Below are positions 34,854 to 44,258 of a DNA stretch of 64,000 nucleotides, piece after piece; position 1 is the stretch's first letter; the number at the start of each line of letters is the position of its first letter. Below the pieces are notes generated by a model, which was not told where the DNA came from, ran no database searches, and was given only the letters and a program-made list of their open reading frames with translations. This DNA is from 13-2-20CM-66-19 sp036273735. Its GTDB lineage: Bacteria; Pseudomonadota; Gammaproteobacteria; Steroidobacterales; Steroidobacteraceae. The DNA lies in contig DASUHA010000050.1 of NCBI GenBank assembly GCA_036273735.1, positions 1 to 64,000 on the forward strand. The letters are read 5' to 3'. A program made the position numbers and the translations under genes.

Positions 34854-35610
34854 GCTCGGCTCAGTGGCGCTCTCGGCCGTGATGGCCGTGGCGGCCGGGC
34901 TCATCGGCAGTTTCGCCGTCATGCGGCGCATGGTGCTCGCAGCCGACCCCATTTCGCACATCGCTCTGCCGGGGATCGGCATCGCACTCATCCTGCGCAT
35001 CAATCCGCTCTGGGGCGCGCTCGCGCTGCTCCTTCTCGGCGCGGTGCTCATCTGGGCGGTGGAGCGGCGCGCGCGCATCGCCACCGAGGCGGTGATCGGA
35101 GTCACTTTCGCAGTGGCGCTCGCGGTCGGCAGCATCATCACCTCCGGCGATGAGCTCATCGATGCGCTCCTCGGAGCACCCGCAACGCTGACCCTGCGCG
35201 AGGGGATTCTCGGCATCGTGGGCTCGCTCGTCGTGATCGGCTTCGTGCTGCGCCAGCGCAACGCGCTCGTCGTGCGGCTGATCTCACCGGAGATCGCGAT
35301 GACCGCCGCGGTCGATGTGGCGCGGCTCGATCTCTACTTCCTGATGGCGTTCGCGCTCACCATCGGGATCGGCCTGAGATTCCTCGGCGTGCTGCTCATG
35401 GGCTCGCTCATCATCATCCCGGCATCCATCGCGCGGCGCTTCGCGCGCAGTCTCGGGGCGATGCTGGTGCTTTCTGCCAGCACCGCGGTGCTTTCTACAG
35501 CGGCAGGGACTTATGTCGCATCGCTCGCGGGCCGTCCGAGCGGACCTTTCATCGTCATGGTGGCGGGAAGCCTCTTCTTCCTGTCGCTCCTGCACCGGCG
35601 GGACGCCTGA
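34834..35610 (+). CDS. Metal ABC transporter permease (ABC-3 family)
   Basis: A 258-residue inner membrane permease of the ZnuB/MntC/SitC family with about eight hydrophobic segments. The start ALSAVMAVAAGLIGSFAVMR, then ADPISHIALPGIGIAL, and the later LIGSLIIIPAS-like segment MGSLIIIPASIARRFA are typical. It forms an importer with the ATPase that overlaps it by 20 bp. The metal is not evident. A substrate-binding lipoprotein must be elsewhere or absent. Confidence 0.9.
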   Translation: MSTITPELGSVALSAVMAVAAGLIGSFAVMRRMVLAADPISHIALPGIGIALILRINPLWGALALLLLGAVLIWAVERRARIATEAVIGVTFAVALAVGSIITSGDELIDALLGAPATLTLREGILGIVGSLVVIGFVLRQRNALVVRLISPEIAMTAAVDVARLDLYFLMAFALTIGIGLRFLGVLLMGSLIIIPASIARRFARSLGAMLVLSASTAVLSTAAGTYVASLAGRPSGPFIVMVAGSLFFLSLLHRRDA

Positions 35611-35746
35611 TTCGGACGTTGTTGGATCGCTGCCACAGCTGAAGCCAGAGCTGCTGGCTCGCTGGCACACCGCGTGCATTGTTGGCCCGTCATGCCTGCG
35701 GTCACGATAGGCCGCGGCGATGTGCCGATGCAACGGGAGACAGATT

Positions 35747-36175
35747 ATGACGTGGCTCGACTCGGGAATCAGGGTGCTCCTGCTCGCGCAAGGCAGCGCG
35801 ACACGCTGGCTGCGGGAGGAGCTCAACTCGCTGAAGATCGGCATCCTGCTGACGGACGGCTGCATCGAAGAGCTGGCCCGCGAGGCCGACCAGGCCGCGC
35901 GCCAGGCACTTGCTGCCGCGCAGGGTGCGGCCTCGTACGTGGAGTTGCTCCGCTCGCACCTCGCCGTGCAGGCAAACTGGGTCCGCCGGTGGACGATGAC
36001 GGATGAGAAGACACCCGGCGATGATCCCGTTGCGCAGGCGTTTGTAAGAATTGCGCGCAAATATGCTCTGCCCCGTCCCTGGAAGCTGTCAGATCCGGTA
36101 GCCGTGGAGGTTGCGCGGCTGAGGCCTTCCTGGGCGTGGGCCAGCGGCTTTCACGCTCAGGCCGCGGGTCACTGA
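35747..36175 (+). CDS. Helical protein of unknown function
   Basis: A 142-residue protein I do not recognise. Residues 27-75 are predicted strongly helical and Ala-rich (DGCIEELAREADQAARQ, ALAAAQGAASYVELLRSH), with alternating charge that recalls phasin-like helical proteins, but no family motif confirms this. The start has GGGAG eight bases upstream. The stop overlaps the convergent dgoA stop by 7 bp. Codon use looks like that of its neighbours, which supports a real gene. Confidence 0.6.
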   Translation: MTWLDSGIRVLLLAQGSATRWLREELNSLKIGILLTDGCIEELAREADQAARQALAAAQGAASYVELLRSHLAVQANWVRRWTMTDEKTPGDDPVAQAFVRIARKYALPRPWKLSDPVAVEVARLRPSWAWASGFHAQAAGH

Positions 36176-36798
36176 CTCGCGCGCCAGGCTGCCACCAGGG
36201 CGAGTGCACGCCGGTGCACTTCGCCCGCGGAGTGGCCGGCGCGGTAGAGATCGCTTCCGACACCGAGTCCCGCGCAGCCTGCCTGACGCCACGGCGCGAG
36301 GGTGGTGGCGCCCACTCCCCCGACAGCAAACACGGCGATGGCAGGCGGCAAAACATCGCGCAGTGCCTTGAGGTGCGCGGGCCCGTAAGTTGCCGCGGGA
36401 AAGAGCTTGAGCATGGCGGCGCCCGCGCCGATCGCGGCAAACCCCTCGGTCGGCGTCGCGAATCCGGGCATCACCGTCAGCCCCACTGCGACGGCGCGCT
36501 CGATGACGGCAGGCACTGTGTTGGGTGTTACGATGAGACGGCCGCCGGCCGCATGAACCGCCTCGACATCGGCGGGACTCAGGACGGTTCCGGCGCCGCA
36601 GAGGCAGCGATCCCCCAACCTGGCGGCGAGGCGCGAGATGCTCTCGAGCGGCGAGGGCGAGTTGAGTGGCACCTCGATCGCCCCGATGCCTGCCTCCTGC
36701 AGCGCTGTGCCGACCTCGAGCACTTCCTCTGGCCTTATGCCGCGAAGGATGGCGATGAGCGGCAGAATGCCCTCGGGCCAGCGCTGCGGATGAATCAC
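36169..36798 (-). CDS. dgoA: 2-dehydro-3-deoxy-6-phosphogalactonate aldolase
   Basis: A 209-residue class I aldolase of the KDPG/KDPGal family that splits 2-keto-3-deoxy-6-phosphogalactonate into pyruvate and glyceraldehyde 3-phosphate. The Schiff-base Lys131 lies in AAMLKLFPAATYGP and the active-site Glu42 in AIEVPLNSPSP, the variant expected for the galactonate enzyme. I chose the GTG start whose GTGA overlaps the dgoK stop by 4 bp. An ATG 12 codons upstream, inside dgoK, is the alternative. Confidence 0.9.
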   Translation of the reverse strand: MIHPQRWPEGILPLIAILRGIRPEEVLEVGTALQEAGIGAIEVPLNSPSPLESISRLAARLGDRCLCGAGTVLSPADVEAVHAAGGRLIVTPNTVPAVIERAVAVGLTVMPGFATPTEGFAAIGAGAAMLKLFPAATYGPAHLKALRDVLPPAIAVFAVGGVGATTLAPWRQAGCAGLGVGSDLYRAGHSAGEVHRRALALVAAWRASQ

Positions 36799-37736
36799 GG
36801 GCGCCACAGCGTACGAAGTCCCGCGAGCGCGCATTGCTCGCCGTCGAGACAGGTAGCCCCGGCTCCCTGCCGGCTCAGCGCCTGCGCATAGCGCTCGTTG
36901 AGCCTGGCATCGCCGATGAGGATGACCGCCGCCGCCGAGGAGAAGAGCGGAGTCGCGCCGCGCACATCAGCTCCAATCATGAGGCCCGAGAGATAGGAGA
37001 GTGCCCATGTCGGTGAGTGCCCATCGATGAGCTGCCGGCTGCGCACGGGGAAGAGCGCATGCAGGAGGCTCGCCGCTCCGAGCGCAGCGGCGGCTTCGAG
37101 GCCGCGATCGAAGCCATCCCTGGAGTCATCCGCACCACCGTGCGGGTCCGGAGTCTCGCCGGGAATGCCGGCCTGCGTGGCCCGGGTCAGCGTGCTTCCC
37201 TCGCACAGCAGCGCGAAGAGCTCGCCAGTGAGTGCCGTGAGAAAATCACGTACTCGCCCGTCCTCGAGCCACACCCACTTCGTGTGGGTGCCCGGCAGGC
37301 AGAGAAGATACCGGCCCGTTCCGAGGCCGCAGTGGAGCGCGAGCGCGCCGGCGATTTGGGTCTCCTCGCCCCGCATCACATCCGGGGAGCCGAGGCGGCT
37401 CACGCAGGAGAGCCCCGGGGCGATCGCCACCCGGGCACCGTCCGCTTCGAACCGCAACGCCATCTGGCCGAGGGTGCGCAGATCCGCGGGGCAGGGCAGG
37501 TAGGGAGTTTCCCTCCAGCCGTTGCGGGAGCCCGCCATTCCGCAGAGGACGAGCGGCAGCGGACCATAGCTTTCCCGCCAGCCGGCGATCAGGGACCCCA
37601 GCGTCTCGGCCGCCGGCCCGGGAAGCGCGCCAATGCCGGGCCCCTGGCGCGTCTCGAGGACGCGCTCCTCGAGGCAGAGCGAGAGGCGCAGCCGGGAAGT
37701 GCCCCAGTCGCCGGCGATATAGGGGTCGAGGCTCAT
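36795..37736 (-). CDS. dgoK: 2-dehydro-3-deoxygalactonokinase
   Basis: A 313-residue sugar-acid kinase phosphorylating 2-keto-3-deoxygalactonate before the aldolase DgoA, which follows with a 4-bp overlap. The N-terminal AGDWGTSRLRLSL is the phosphate-binding start; LCGMAGSRNGWRETPY and CLPGTHTKWVWLEDG are strong family blocks. The frame is open 30 codons upstream, but MSLDPYIAGDWG is the natural start. No galactonate dehydratase (DgoD) or transporter is in view, so the substrate source is unclear. Confidence 0.92.
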   Translation of the reverse strand: MSLDPYIAGDWGTSRLRLSLCLEERVLETRQGPGIGALPGPAAETLGSLIAGWRESYGPLPLVLCGMAGSRNGWRETPYLPCPADLRTLGQMALRFEADGARVAIAPGLSCVSRLGSPDVMRGEETQIAGALALHCGLGTGRYLLCLPGTHTKWVWLEDGRVRDFLTALTGELFALLCEGSTLTRATQAGIPGETPDPHGGADDSRDGFDRGLEAAAALGAASLLHALFPVRSRQLIDGHSPTWALSYLSGLMIGADVRGATPLFSSAAAVILIGDARLNERYAQALSRQGAGATCLDGEQCALAGLRTLWRP

Positions 37737-37766
37737 TGGAGGTCCATATGGTACCGTGGCGCCCGC

Positions 37767-39407
37767 ATGCCACAAACGGACATCCCCGCCGCCGCGCCGA
37801 GCGCGCCCCCTGCGGCCCCACGTCACGAGAAGCTGAATACCCGGGCCGCGAGCGTCGTCGCCCTGGCGGTGCTCTGCAGCCGGGTGCTCGGCCTCATCCG
37901 CGATCAGGTGTTTGGGTCGCTGTTCGGCAGCGGCGCGCTCATGGACGCCATCATCGTGGCGTTCCGCATCCCGAACCTGCTGCGTGATCTATTCGCCGAA
38001 GGGGCGCTGTCGACGGCTTTCATCACGATCTTCAGCAAGACGTCGGCGGTCGAGGGCGACCGCGCCGCCTGGGCGCTGGCCAACAAAATAGCGACCGCGG
38101 CGGCAGTGACGGTCGGCATTCTCGTGCTCATTGGCATCCTCTGCGCGCCGTGGATCGTGGCGGTGCTCGGATACGGCTTCGATCCGGCCAAAGCGGCGCT
38201 CACCGTGACGCTCACCCGGATCATGTACCCCTTCATTCTGTTGGTGTCGCTCGCGGCACTGGTGATGGGGATGCTCAATGCCAAGAATGTCTTCGGCATT
38301 CCGGCGATGGCCTCGAGCTTCTTCAATCTGGGCTCCATCATCGCCGGGGCCGGTATCGGCTGGGCCCTCGACCCTCACTTTGGCGAGCGCGCCACCATCG
38401 GACTCGCGATCGGCATCGTGATCGGCGGGGCGATGCAGCTCGGCGTGCAGCTCCCCGCGCTCAGGCGCCTGGGCTATCACTTCCGGCCGGACTTCCACTG
38501 GCGCGACAAGGGCGTGAAGGCGGTCCTGCAGCTCATGGGCCCGTCGGTGATCGCCGCGAGCTCCACCCAGGTGAACGTGCTCGTCAATTCTGCATTCGCT
38601 TCGACTCTCGGCAATGGGCCGGTCTCCTGGCTGCAGTACTCCTTTCGCCTGATGCAACTGCCGCTCGGGATCTTCGGTGTCGCGCTCGGCACCGTATCGC
38701 TGCCGCTGCTCGCGCGCCTGGCGGCCGGCGGCAACTTCATGGGATTCAGGACCGAGCTCGCGCGCGGCATGCGGCTCGCCTTTCTCCTGACCATCCCGGC
38801 GAGCATCGGGCTCATCATCCTCGCCGAGCCGATCATGTCGGTTCTTTTCCAACACGGACGCTTCAAGGCACACGATGCGTTCGAGGCAGCCGTGGCGTTG
38901 CGTTTCTACGCCATCGGCCTGTGCGGCTATGCAGCGCTCAAGGTGCTGGTCAACGCCTTTTATGCGATCGACCGGCGCAAGACTCCGATGTTCGTGAGCT
39001 TCGGCGCCGTCGGGCTCAATTTCCTCCTCAACTGGATCTTCACCGTGCGCCTCGGGTGGGGGCACCAGGGGCTCGCGTTCTCGACCGCCTGCATCGCGAC
39101 GACCAACTTCCTCGTGCTCTACCTGCTCATGCACCAGCACCTGGGAAGGCTCGAGTCGCGCGCCATGCTCGCGCTCCTCCTGCGGCTCTCGGTCGCCTCG
39201 GCAGTGCTTGCGGGCATCTGCTGGGCGGGCGATCACTACCTCCTCGCAGGCTGGCGGATCGAGCGATTCTGGCCGAAAGTAGGCGCGCTCAGCGCTGTCA
39301 TCTTGGCAGGAGCTGGCGCGTTCTTCATCTGTGCAACCGCACTTCGCATTCGCGAGATGCAGGACATCGCGCTCGCGGTGCGGCGCAGGCTTCGCCGCAC
39401 AGCGTGA
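37767..39407 (+). CDS. murJ: MurJ, lipid II flippase
   Basis: A 546-residue inner membrane protein with about 14 transmembrane segments that moves lipid II to the periplasmic face for peptidoglycan assembly (formerly MviN). The start SRVLGLIRDQVFGSLFGSG and the block FRIPNLLRDLFAEGALSTAF are hallmark sequences, and PLGIFGVALGTVSLPLLARL is also conserved. A polar 22-residue N-terminus, rich in Pro and Ala, precedes TM1. The gene is divergent from dgoK with 30 bp between starts. Expected to be essential. Confidence 0.95.
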   Translation: MPQTDIPAAAPSAPPAAPRHEKLNTRAASVVALAVLCSRVLGLIRDQVFGSLFGSGALMDAIIVAFRIPNLLRDLFAEGALSTAFITIFSKTSAVEGDRAAWALANKIATAAAVTVGILVLIGILCAPWIVAVLGYGFDPAKAALTVTLTRIMYPFILLVSLAALVMGMLNAKNVFGIPAMASSFFNLGSIIAGAGIGWALDPHFGERATIGLAIGIVIGGAMQLGVQLPALRRLGYHFRPDFHWRDKGVKAVLQLMGPSVIAASSTQVNVLVNSAFASTLGNGPVSWLQYSFRLMQLPLGIFGVALGTVSLPLLARLAAGGNFMGFRTELARGMRLAFLLTIPASIGLIILAEPIMSVLFQHGRFKAHDAFEAAVALRFYAIGLCGYAALKVLVNAFYAIDRRKTPMFVSFGAVGLNFLLNWIFTVRLGWGHQGLAFSTACIATTNFLVLYLLMHQHLGRLESRAMLALLLRLSVASAVLAGICWAGDHYLLAGWRIERFWPKVGALSAVILAGAGAFFICATALRIREMQDIALAVRRRLRRTA

Positions 39408-39488
39408 ACCTGCACTCCCTGAATCGGGACCCCCGAAAGGCACGGCGGGTGCTCGGTCGCATGGTCCGACGGAACCTGAGGAGTTGAC

Positions 39489-40187
39489 ATGAGAAAATGG
39501 TCAGGAGCAATTCGAACTCTCTTTTCGCTCACCGCCCTGCTGTTGCTCGGGGCTTGGGCCGAGGCGCCAGCGCAGAATTACACGGAGCGCTATTACGAGC
39601 CGCAGACCCACGTGCACTGGCACATGGACACGGGGTATGCGGCGACAAGCGGCCAGATCGGTGACTTTCTTCAAGGCGGCTGGACGATCGGCGGCGGCTT
39701 CTCCTGGCAGCCGGACTTCCGCTCGCCACTTTCGCTGCGCGCGGACATCAATTACAGCCGCTTCAATGCCACCCGTCAGTTGATCGGGGTCAACGAGGCG
39801 TTCGATCAGACGGAGATCGACGACGGCTTTGGCGAGATCGTCGACCTCGCCGTCGATGGCGAGTATCGGGTGCCATTCAGCCCCTACGTTACCGGCTACG
39901 CACTGGCCGGTATCGGCGTCGCGCACCGGCGCATTGCGCTCACGCAGACGGTCGCGTTCGACGGATTCGTATGTGATCCGTTCTTCGGATTCTGCGAGTC
40001 CGGCTTCGTCCCGGGGGACGTCGTGGTGGCGAGCGACAACACGACCCGCTTCGCGTGGAATGCCGGGCTTGGGCTCGACATCGCACTCGGAAACGGGTCC
40101 AGCTTCTTCGTCGAGGCACTCTTTACCCGCATGCAGACGCCGCAGCCGACGGACTTCGTCCCGATCCGCGTGGGCCTGCGGTATTGA
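39489..40187 (+). CDS. Outer membrane beta-barrel protein
   Basis: A 232-residue protein with a Sec signal (TLFSLTALLLLGAWAEAPAQ) and a body of alternating hydrophobic and polar residues ending in VPIRVGLRY, the terminal aromatic pattern of an outer membrane barrel. It resembles the OmpW/OmpX-sized barrels of about eight strands. Two Cys (CDPFFGFC) lie close together in a loop and may pair. A GAGGAG ribosome binding site precedes the ATG. Function unknown. Confidence 0.82.
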   Translation: MRKWSGAIRTLFSLTALLLLGAWAEAPAQNYTERYYEPQTHVHWHMDTGYAATSGQIGDFLQGGWTIGGGFSWQPDFRSPLSLRADINYSRFNATRQLIGVNEAFDQTEIDDGFGEIVDLAVDGEYRVPFSPYVTGYALAGIGVAHRRIALTQTVAFDGFVCDPFFGFCESGFVPGDVVVASDNTTRFAWNAGLGLDIALGNGSSFFVEALFTRMQTPQPTDFVPIRVGLRY

Positions 40188-40229
40188 TCGATTACAATAC
40201 CGGCCGGTTGCGCAGCTGGGAGGCTTCCC

Positions 40230-40682
40230 ATGAACGCCGGCAGTATCTGCAAACGCGGGGTGGTGACCGTCACACCGACCGATGATCTCATCGCGGCCGC
40301 GCATCTGATGCGCGAGAAGCACGTGGGGTTTCTGATCGTATCGGAGAAGTGTCAATACACCGGAAAACGCGTCGTGGGCGTCCTCACCGATCGTGACATC
40401 GTGGTCGCGGTGCTCGCCCAGGAAGTGGACGCTCACGCGCTGAAGGTGGGCGATGTGATGACGCGCCACCCGCTCCTCATCGAGGAAGGACAGTCGATCG
40501 AGGCGGTGCTGCATCACATGCACGAAGCCGGCGTGCGCCGCGTCCCCGTAGTGGATGGGTCCGGGGCACTGTGCGGCGTGCTCTCGATCGATGATGTGTT
40601 GGAGCGCATCGCGGAGCAGCTCCTCAGCATCGCCGGCTCCATCCGCAACGAGCAGCGCATGGAGCGCGCGGTGCGGCAGTAG
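40230..40682 (+). CDS. CBS-domain pair protein
   Basis: A 150-residue protein of two CBS domains (residues about 5-62 and 75-130): GVLTDRDIVVAVLAQE and GVLSIDDVLERIAEQL mark the ends of each. Such stand-alone CBS pairs bind adenine nucleotides and regulate partner proteins. GGGAGG lies just upstream of the ATG. It is 43 bp after the outer membrane protein gene and 8 bp before hutF, so co-transcription with hutF is likely. Confidence 0.9.
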   Translation: MNAGSICKRGVVTVTPTDDLIAAAHLMREKHVGFLIVSEKCQYTGKRVVGVLTDRDIVVAVLAQEVDAHALKVGDVMTRHPLLIEEGQSIEAVLHHMHEAGVRRVPVVDGSGALCGVLSIDDVLERIAEQLLSIAGSIRNEQRMERAVRQ

Positions 40683-40690
40683 GCCGGGCG

Positions 40691-42073
40691 ATGAGCGGGG
40701 AGGCATGCGGACTCTGGCTCGAGTCGGCCCTGCTGCCCGGCGGCTGGGCGCGGCACGTGCGCATCACCGGACAGGACGGCACGATCCTCTCCGTCGAGGC
40801 GGAAGTCGAGGCCGCGGACGCCGATGAGCGGCTCGCTGTCGGAATCCCCGGGCTCCCGAACCTCCACAGTCACGCCTTCCAACGCGCCATCGCGGGACTC
40901 ACGGAGCGTCGCGGCCCCTCGGCCGACAGCTTCTGGACGTGGCGTGAGCTCATGTATCGGTTCGTGGAGCGGATGGACCCGGATCAGCTCGAGGCCATCA
41001 CGACGCTGGCATTTGCGGAGATGCTCGAGGCCGGGTTCACACGCGTCGGTGAGTTTCATTACCTGCACCAGGACAAATCCGGCCTGCCGTTCGCCGACCC
41101 GGGCGAGCTCTCAGCGCGCGTGGCCGCTGCTGCCGCCGAGTCCGGCATCGCCCTCACGCTGTTGCCGACCTTTTATGCCCACGGCGGCTTCGGCGCACTC
41201 GAGCCGAGCATCCGCCAGTGCCGCTTCGTGACGGATCTCGAGCGGTTTGCGCGCATCGTCGAGTCATGCCACAAAGCCGCCCGGCAACTCCCCGGAAGCA
41301 ATGTGGGCGTCGCACCGCACAGCCTGCGCGCCGTGGCACCGGAGGAGTTGCCCGCGGTCGTGGCGCTTGCGGCGGGAGGTCCTGTCCACATTCACATCGC
41401 CGAGCAGATTCGCGAAGTCGAGGACTGTGTTGCCTGGTGCGGACGACGTCCGATCGAGCATTTGTTCGAAACGATGTCGGTCGACGACAAATGGTGCCTC
41501 GTGCATGCCACGCACGCCACGCAGGAGGAGCTCGAGTGCATCGCAGCAGCGGGTGCGGTGGTCGGGCTGTGTCCCATCACTGAGGCGAGTCTCGGGGATG
41601 GTGTCTTCCCGGCCCCGGAGCTGCAGGCCCTGCGCGGTCGGCTCGGGATCGGAACTGACTCCAACGTTCTCATCGATGCGGCGGCGGAGCTGCGGGTGCT
41701 CGAGTACTCCCAGCGGCTGACGCGGCGCGCGCGCAACGTGCTCGCGGGTGACTCGGGGCATTCGACAGGCCGGAGCCTTTTCGATGCCGCGCTCGCAGGC
41801 GGCGCCCAGGCGCTTCGTGGGGAGGGTCTGCGAGCGCCGGTCGGCCTCGCCCCGGGCGCGCCGCTCGACCTCGTGAGTCTCGATGCAAAGCATCCCGCGC
41901 TCATCGAGCGTCGTCAGGACGAGCTTCTCGACAGCTGGATGTTTGCGGCCGGACGCACTGTCATCGATTGCGTTTGGCGTGCAGGGGAGAAGGTCGTGAG
42001 CGCAGGGCGTCACCGCCGGCGCGAAGCCATCGTCGCGCGCTATCAGCGAGCCGTGAAGGCGCTGCTCGGCTGA
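40691..42073 (+). CDS. hutF: Formimidoylglutamate deiminase
   Basis: A 460-residue amidohydrolase that converts N-formimidoyl-L-glutamate to N-formyl-L-glutamate and ammonia, the fourth step of one histidine degradation route. Metal ligands His59 and His61 are in LHSHAFQRAI; further His residues are in VHIHIAEQIREVEDC and the Asp in IGTDSNVLIDAA. It stands 8 bp behind a CBS protein with no hutH, hutU, hutI or hutG gene in the window. A related deaminase activity cannot be excluded. Confidence 0.88.
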   Translation: MSGEACGLWLESALLPGGWARHVRITGQDGTILSVEAEVEAADADERLAVGIPGLPNLHSHAFQRAIAGLTERRGPSADSFWTWRELMYRFVERMDPDQLEAITTLAFAEMLEAGFTRVGEFHYLHQDKSGLPFADPGELSARVAAAAAESGIALTLLPTFYAHGGFGALEPSIRQCRFVTDLERFARIVESCHKAARQLPGSNVGVAPHSLRAVAPEELPAVVALAAGGPVHIHIAEQIREVEDCVAWCGRRPIEHLFETMSVDDKWCLVHATHATQEELECIAAAGAVVGLCPITEASLGDGVFPAPELQALRGRLGIGTDSNVLIDAAAELRVLEYSQRLTRRARNVLAGDSGHSTGRSLFDAALAGGAQALRGEGLRAPVGLAPGAPLDLVSLDAKHPALIERRQDELLDSWMFAAGRTVIDCVWRAGEKVVSAGRHRRREAIVARYQRAVKALLG

Positions 42074-42106
42074 GCGTCTCGGGGGTTTCCTGAGAACGCA
42101 GACCTA

Positions 42107-42135
42107 TTGCAGCCAGGGTCGTTGCGAGCTATAGC
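42107..42135 (+). promoter_or_regulatory. Candidate sigma-70 promoter of cstA
   Basis: TTGCAG, 17-bp spacer, TATAGC. The -10 hexamer is followed by about 40 bases of leader to the cstA ATG, and AGGGGAAG lies before the start. Spacing is ideal; the -10 box is also part of the palindrome AGCTATAGCT. Confidence 0.45.
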
Positions 42136-42176
42136 TGCCTTCCCGGCCTGAGAGGCCCGCGAGGGGAAGCGAACTG

Positions 42177-44258
42177 ATGAACAAGATCGCCGGTGTCCTT
42201 CTGGCCGCGGCCGGCGCGGTCGCTCTGGGCGGGATTGCGCTTCATCGTCAGGAGCCGATCAATGCGCTCTGGATCGTCACGGCCGCCGTGTGCGTCTATG
42301 CGCTCGGATATCGGTTCTACGCCGCATGGGTCGCTGCACGCGTACTCGCTGTCGACCCCTCTCGTGCCACGCCGGCGGAACGGCACGACAACGGCCGCGA
42401 CTTCGTACCGACCCATCGTTGGATAGCCTTCGGACATCACTTTGCAGCCATCGCGGGCCCGGGTCCCCTGGTCGGGCCGACGCTCGCGGCCCAGTTCGGC
42501 TACCTTCCCGGGACGCTCTGGATACTCGTCGGTGCCGTGTTGGGCGGTTGCGTACAGGACATGACCATCCTGTTGCTTTCCACCCGACGCGACGGCCGCA
42601 GCCTGGGTCAGATGGCGCGGGATGAGCTCGGTCCCCTCGGGGGCTTCGCGGCGCTCATCGGCACGCTCCTCATCATGATCCTCCTGATCGCGGTGCTCGG
42701 CCTCGTTGTCGTCAACGCGATGAAGCACAGTCCCTGGTCCACGGCAACCGTCTTCGCCACCATACCGGTCGCCATCCTCGTCGGATTGCACCTGCGGCGC
42801 CTGCGGCCGGGACGGATTCTCGAGGCCTCGCTCATCGGCGTCACCCTCGTGCTGCTCGCGGTGTTGGGCGGCGGGTGGGTCGACGGCCAGCCGCTGCTGC
42901 GGGGCCTGTTCGACTGGTCGAGCCTGCCGCTTGCGGGCTTCGTGATCGGCTACGGTTGGATCGCGGCCATCCTGCCGGTATGGCTGCTCCTCGCGCCGCG
43001 TGACTACCTCTCCACGTTTCTCAAGCTGGGCACCGTGGCGCTCCTTGCGGTCGCCATCGTGATGCTGCACCCGCAGATCCGGATGCCGGCATTGACCTCG
43101 TTCGTCGACGGCCATGGGCCGATCTTCGGCGGCAAGATATTCCCGTTCGTCTTCATCACCATCGCCTGCGGCGCGGTGTCCGGCTTCCACGCGCTGGTGG
43201 CGAGCGGCACGACGCCGAAGCTCATCGCGAGCGAGGCGGATGTGCGCCTCATCGGCTACGGCAGCATGATGCTCGAGTCCTTCGTCGCCATCATGGCGAT
43301 GATTGCCGCGACGCTGCTCGATCCCGGTGTGTTCTTCGCCATCAACACCGGTGCAGGCGTCGTCGGCGCGGCGCCGGCGGCGGCCGTGCACACGATCTCG
43401 AGTTGGGGATTCCCGGTCACGGTGGAGCAGATGCAGACCCTCGCGCACGAGATGGGGGAGAGCACGCTCTTTGCGCGCACGGGCGGTGCGCCATCGCTCG
43501 CCGTAGGGATGGCGAGCATCTTCGGCAACACCTTCGGGCGCGGACTCCTGAGCGTGTGGTACCACTTCGCCATCATGTTCGAGGCGGTGTTCATCCTGAG
43601 CACGCTCGATGCAGGCACGCGCGTCGGGCGCTTCATGCTCCAGGACCTGCTCGGGCATGTCTACGCGCCGTTGGGGCGCACTTCCTGGTACCCCTCGGTA
43701 CTCTTCTCGAGCACCCTCATCGTGGCTGGCTGGGGCTATTTCCTCTATGTCGGCGTGATCGATCCCAACGGTGGAGTCAACATCCTGTGGCCGCTCTTCG
43801 GCATTGCCAACCAGATGCTCGCGGCCATCGCGCTCTCGGTCGCGACCGGGATCCTGGTGAAGTCGGGCAAGACGCGCTATGCGGCCGTCACCCTGGTGCC
43901 ACTCGCCTGGCTCGCCATCGTGACCACGGTTGCGGCATGGCAGAAGATCGTGAGCGCCGACCCGCGGATCGGCCTGCTCGCCGCCGCTCATCAGCTCTCC
44001 GCACACCTGACAGCCGGGACGCTGCCGACACAGGCCGCGGCGGTGGCGCCGCAGCTCATCTTCAATCAGCGGCTGGACGCCTGGCTCACCGGCTTCTTCA
44101 TGGCCGTACTCTGGCTCGTCATTCTCGACATGGGCCGGGTGTGTCTGCGCAAGCTCCGCGGCCTGCCGGTGGCGGCAACTTCGGAAGCCCCGTACCAGGC
44201 GGCTCGTCTGCAGCCGTTCGCGCTCTCCGGCCGGTTGCCCCAGGAGGGGAGCACGTGA
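42177..44258 (+). CDS. cstA: CstA, carbon starvation/pyruvate-type membrane transporter
   Basis: A 693-residue inner membrane protein with about 16-18 hydrophobic segments. The GPGPLVGPTLAAQFGYLPG-type segment, the block VQDMTILLLSTRRDGRSLGQ and GAVSGFHALVASGTTPK are conserved in CstA/BtsT, transporters of pyruvate or peptides induced on carbon starvation. The next gene overlaps its stop (TGATG) and encodes the small YbdD-type partner, an arrangement conserved in many Proteobacteria. Confidence 0.93.
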   Translation: MNKIAGVLLAAAGAVALGGIALHRQEPINALWIVTAAVCVYALGYRFYAAWVAARVLAVDPSRATPAERHDNGRDFVPTHRWIAFGHHFAAIAGPGPLVGPTLAAQFGYLPGTLWILVGAVLGGCVQDMTILLLSTRRDGRSLGQMARDELGPLGGFAALIGTLLIMILLIAVLGLVVVNAMKHSPWSTATVFATIPVAILVGLHLRRLRPGRILEASLIGVTLVLLAVLGGGWVDGQPLLRGLFDWSSLPLAGFVIGYGWIAAILPVWLLLAPRDYLSTFLKLGTVALLAVAIVMLHPQIRMPALTSFVDGHGPIFGGKIFPFVFITIACGAVSGFHALVASGTTPKLIASEADVRLIGYGSMMLESFVAIMAMIAATLLDPGVFFAINTGAGVVGAAPAAAVHTISSWGFPVTVEQMQTLAHEMGESTLFARTGGAPSLAVGMASIFGNTFGRGLLSVWYHFAIMFEAVFILSTLDAGTRVGRFMLQDLLGHVYAPLGRTSWYPSVLFSSTLIVAGWGYFLYVGVIDPNGGVNILWPLFGIANQMLAAIALSVATGILVKSGKTRYAAVTLVPLAWLAIVTTVAAWQKIVSADPRIGLLAAAHQLSAHLTAGTLPTQAAAVAPQLIFNQRLDAWLTGFFMAVLWLVILDMGRVCLRKLRGLPVAATSEAPYQAARLQPFALSGRLPQEGST

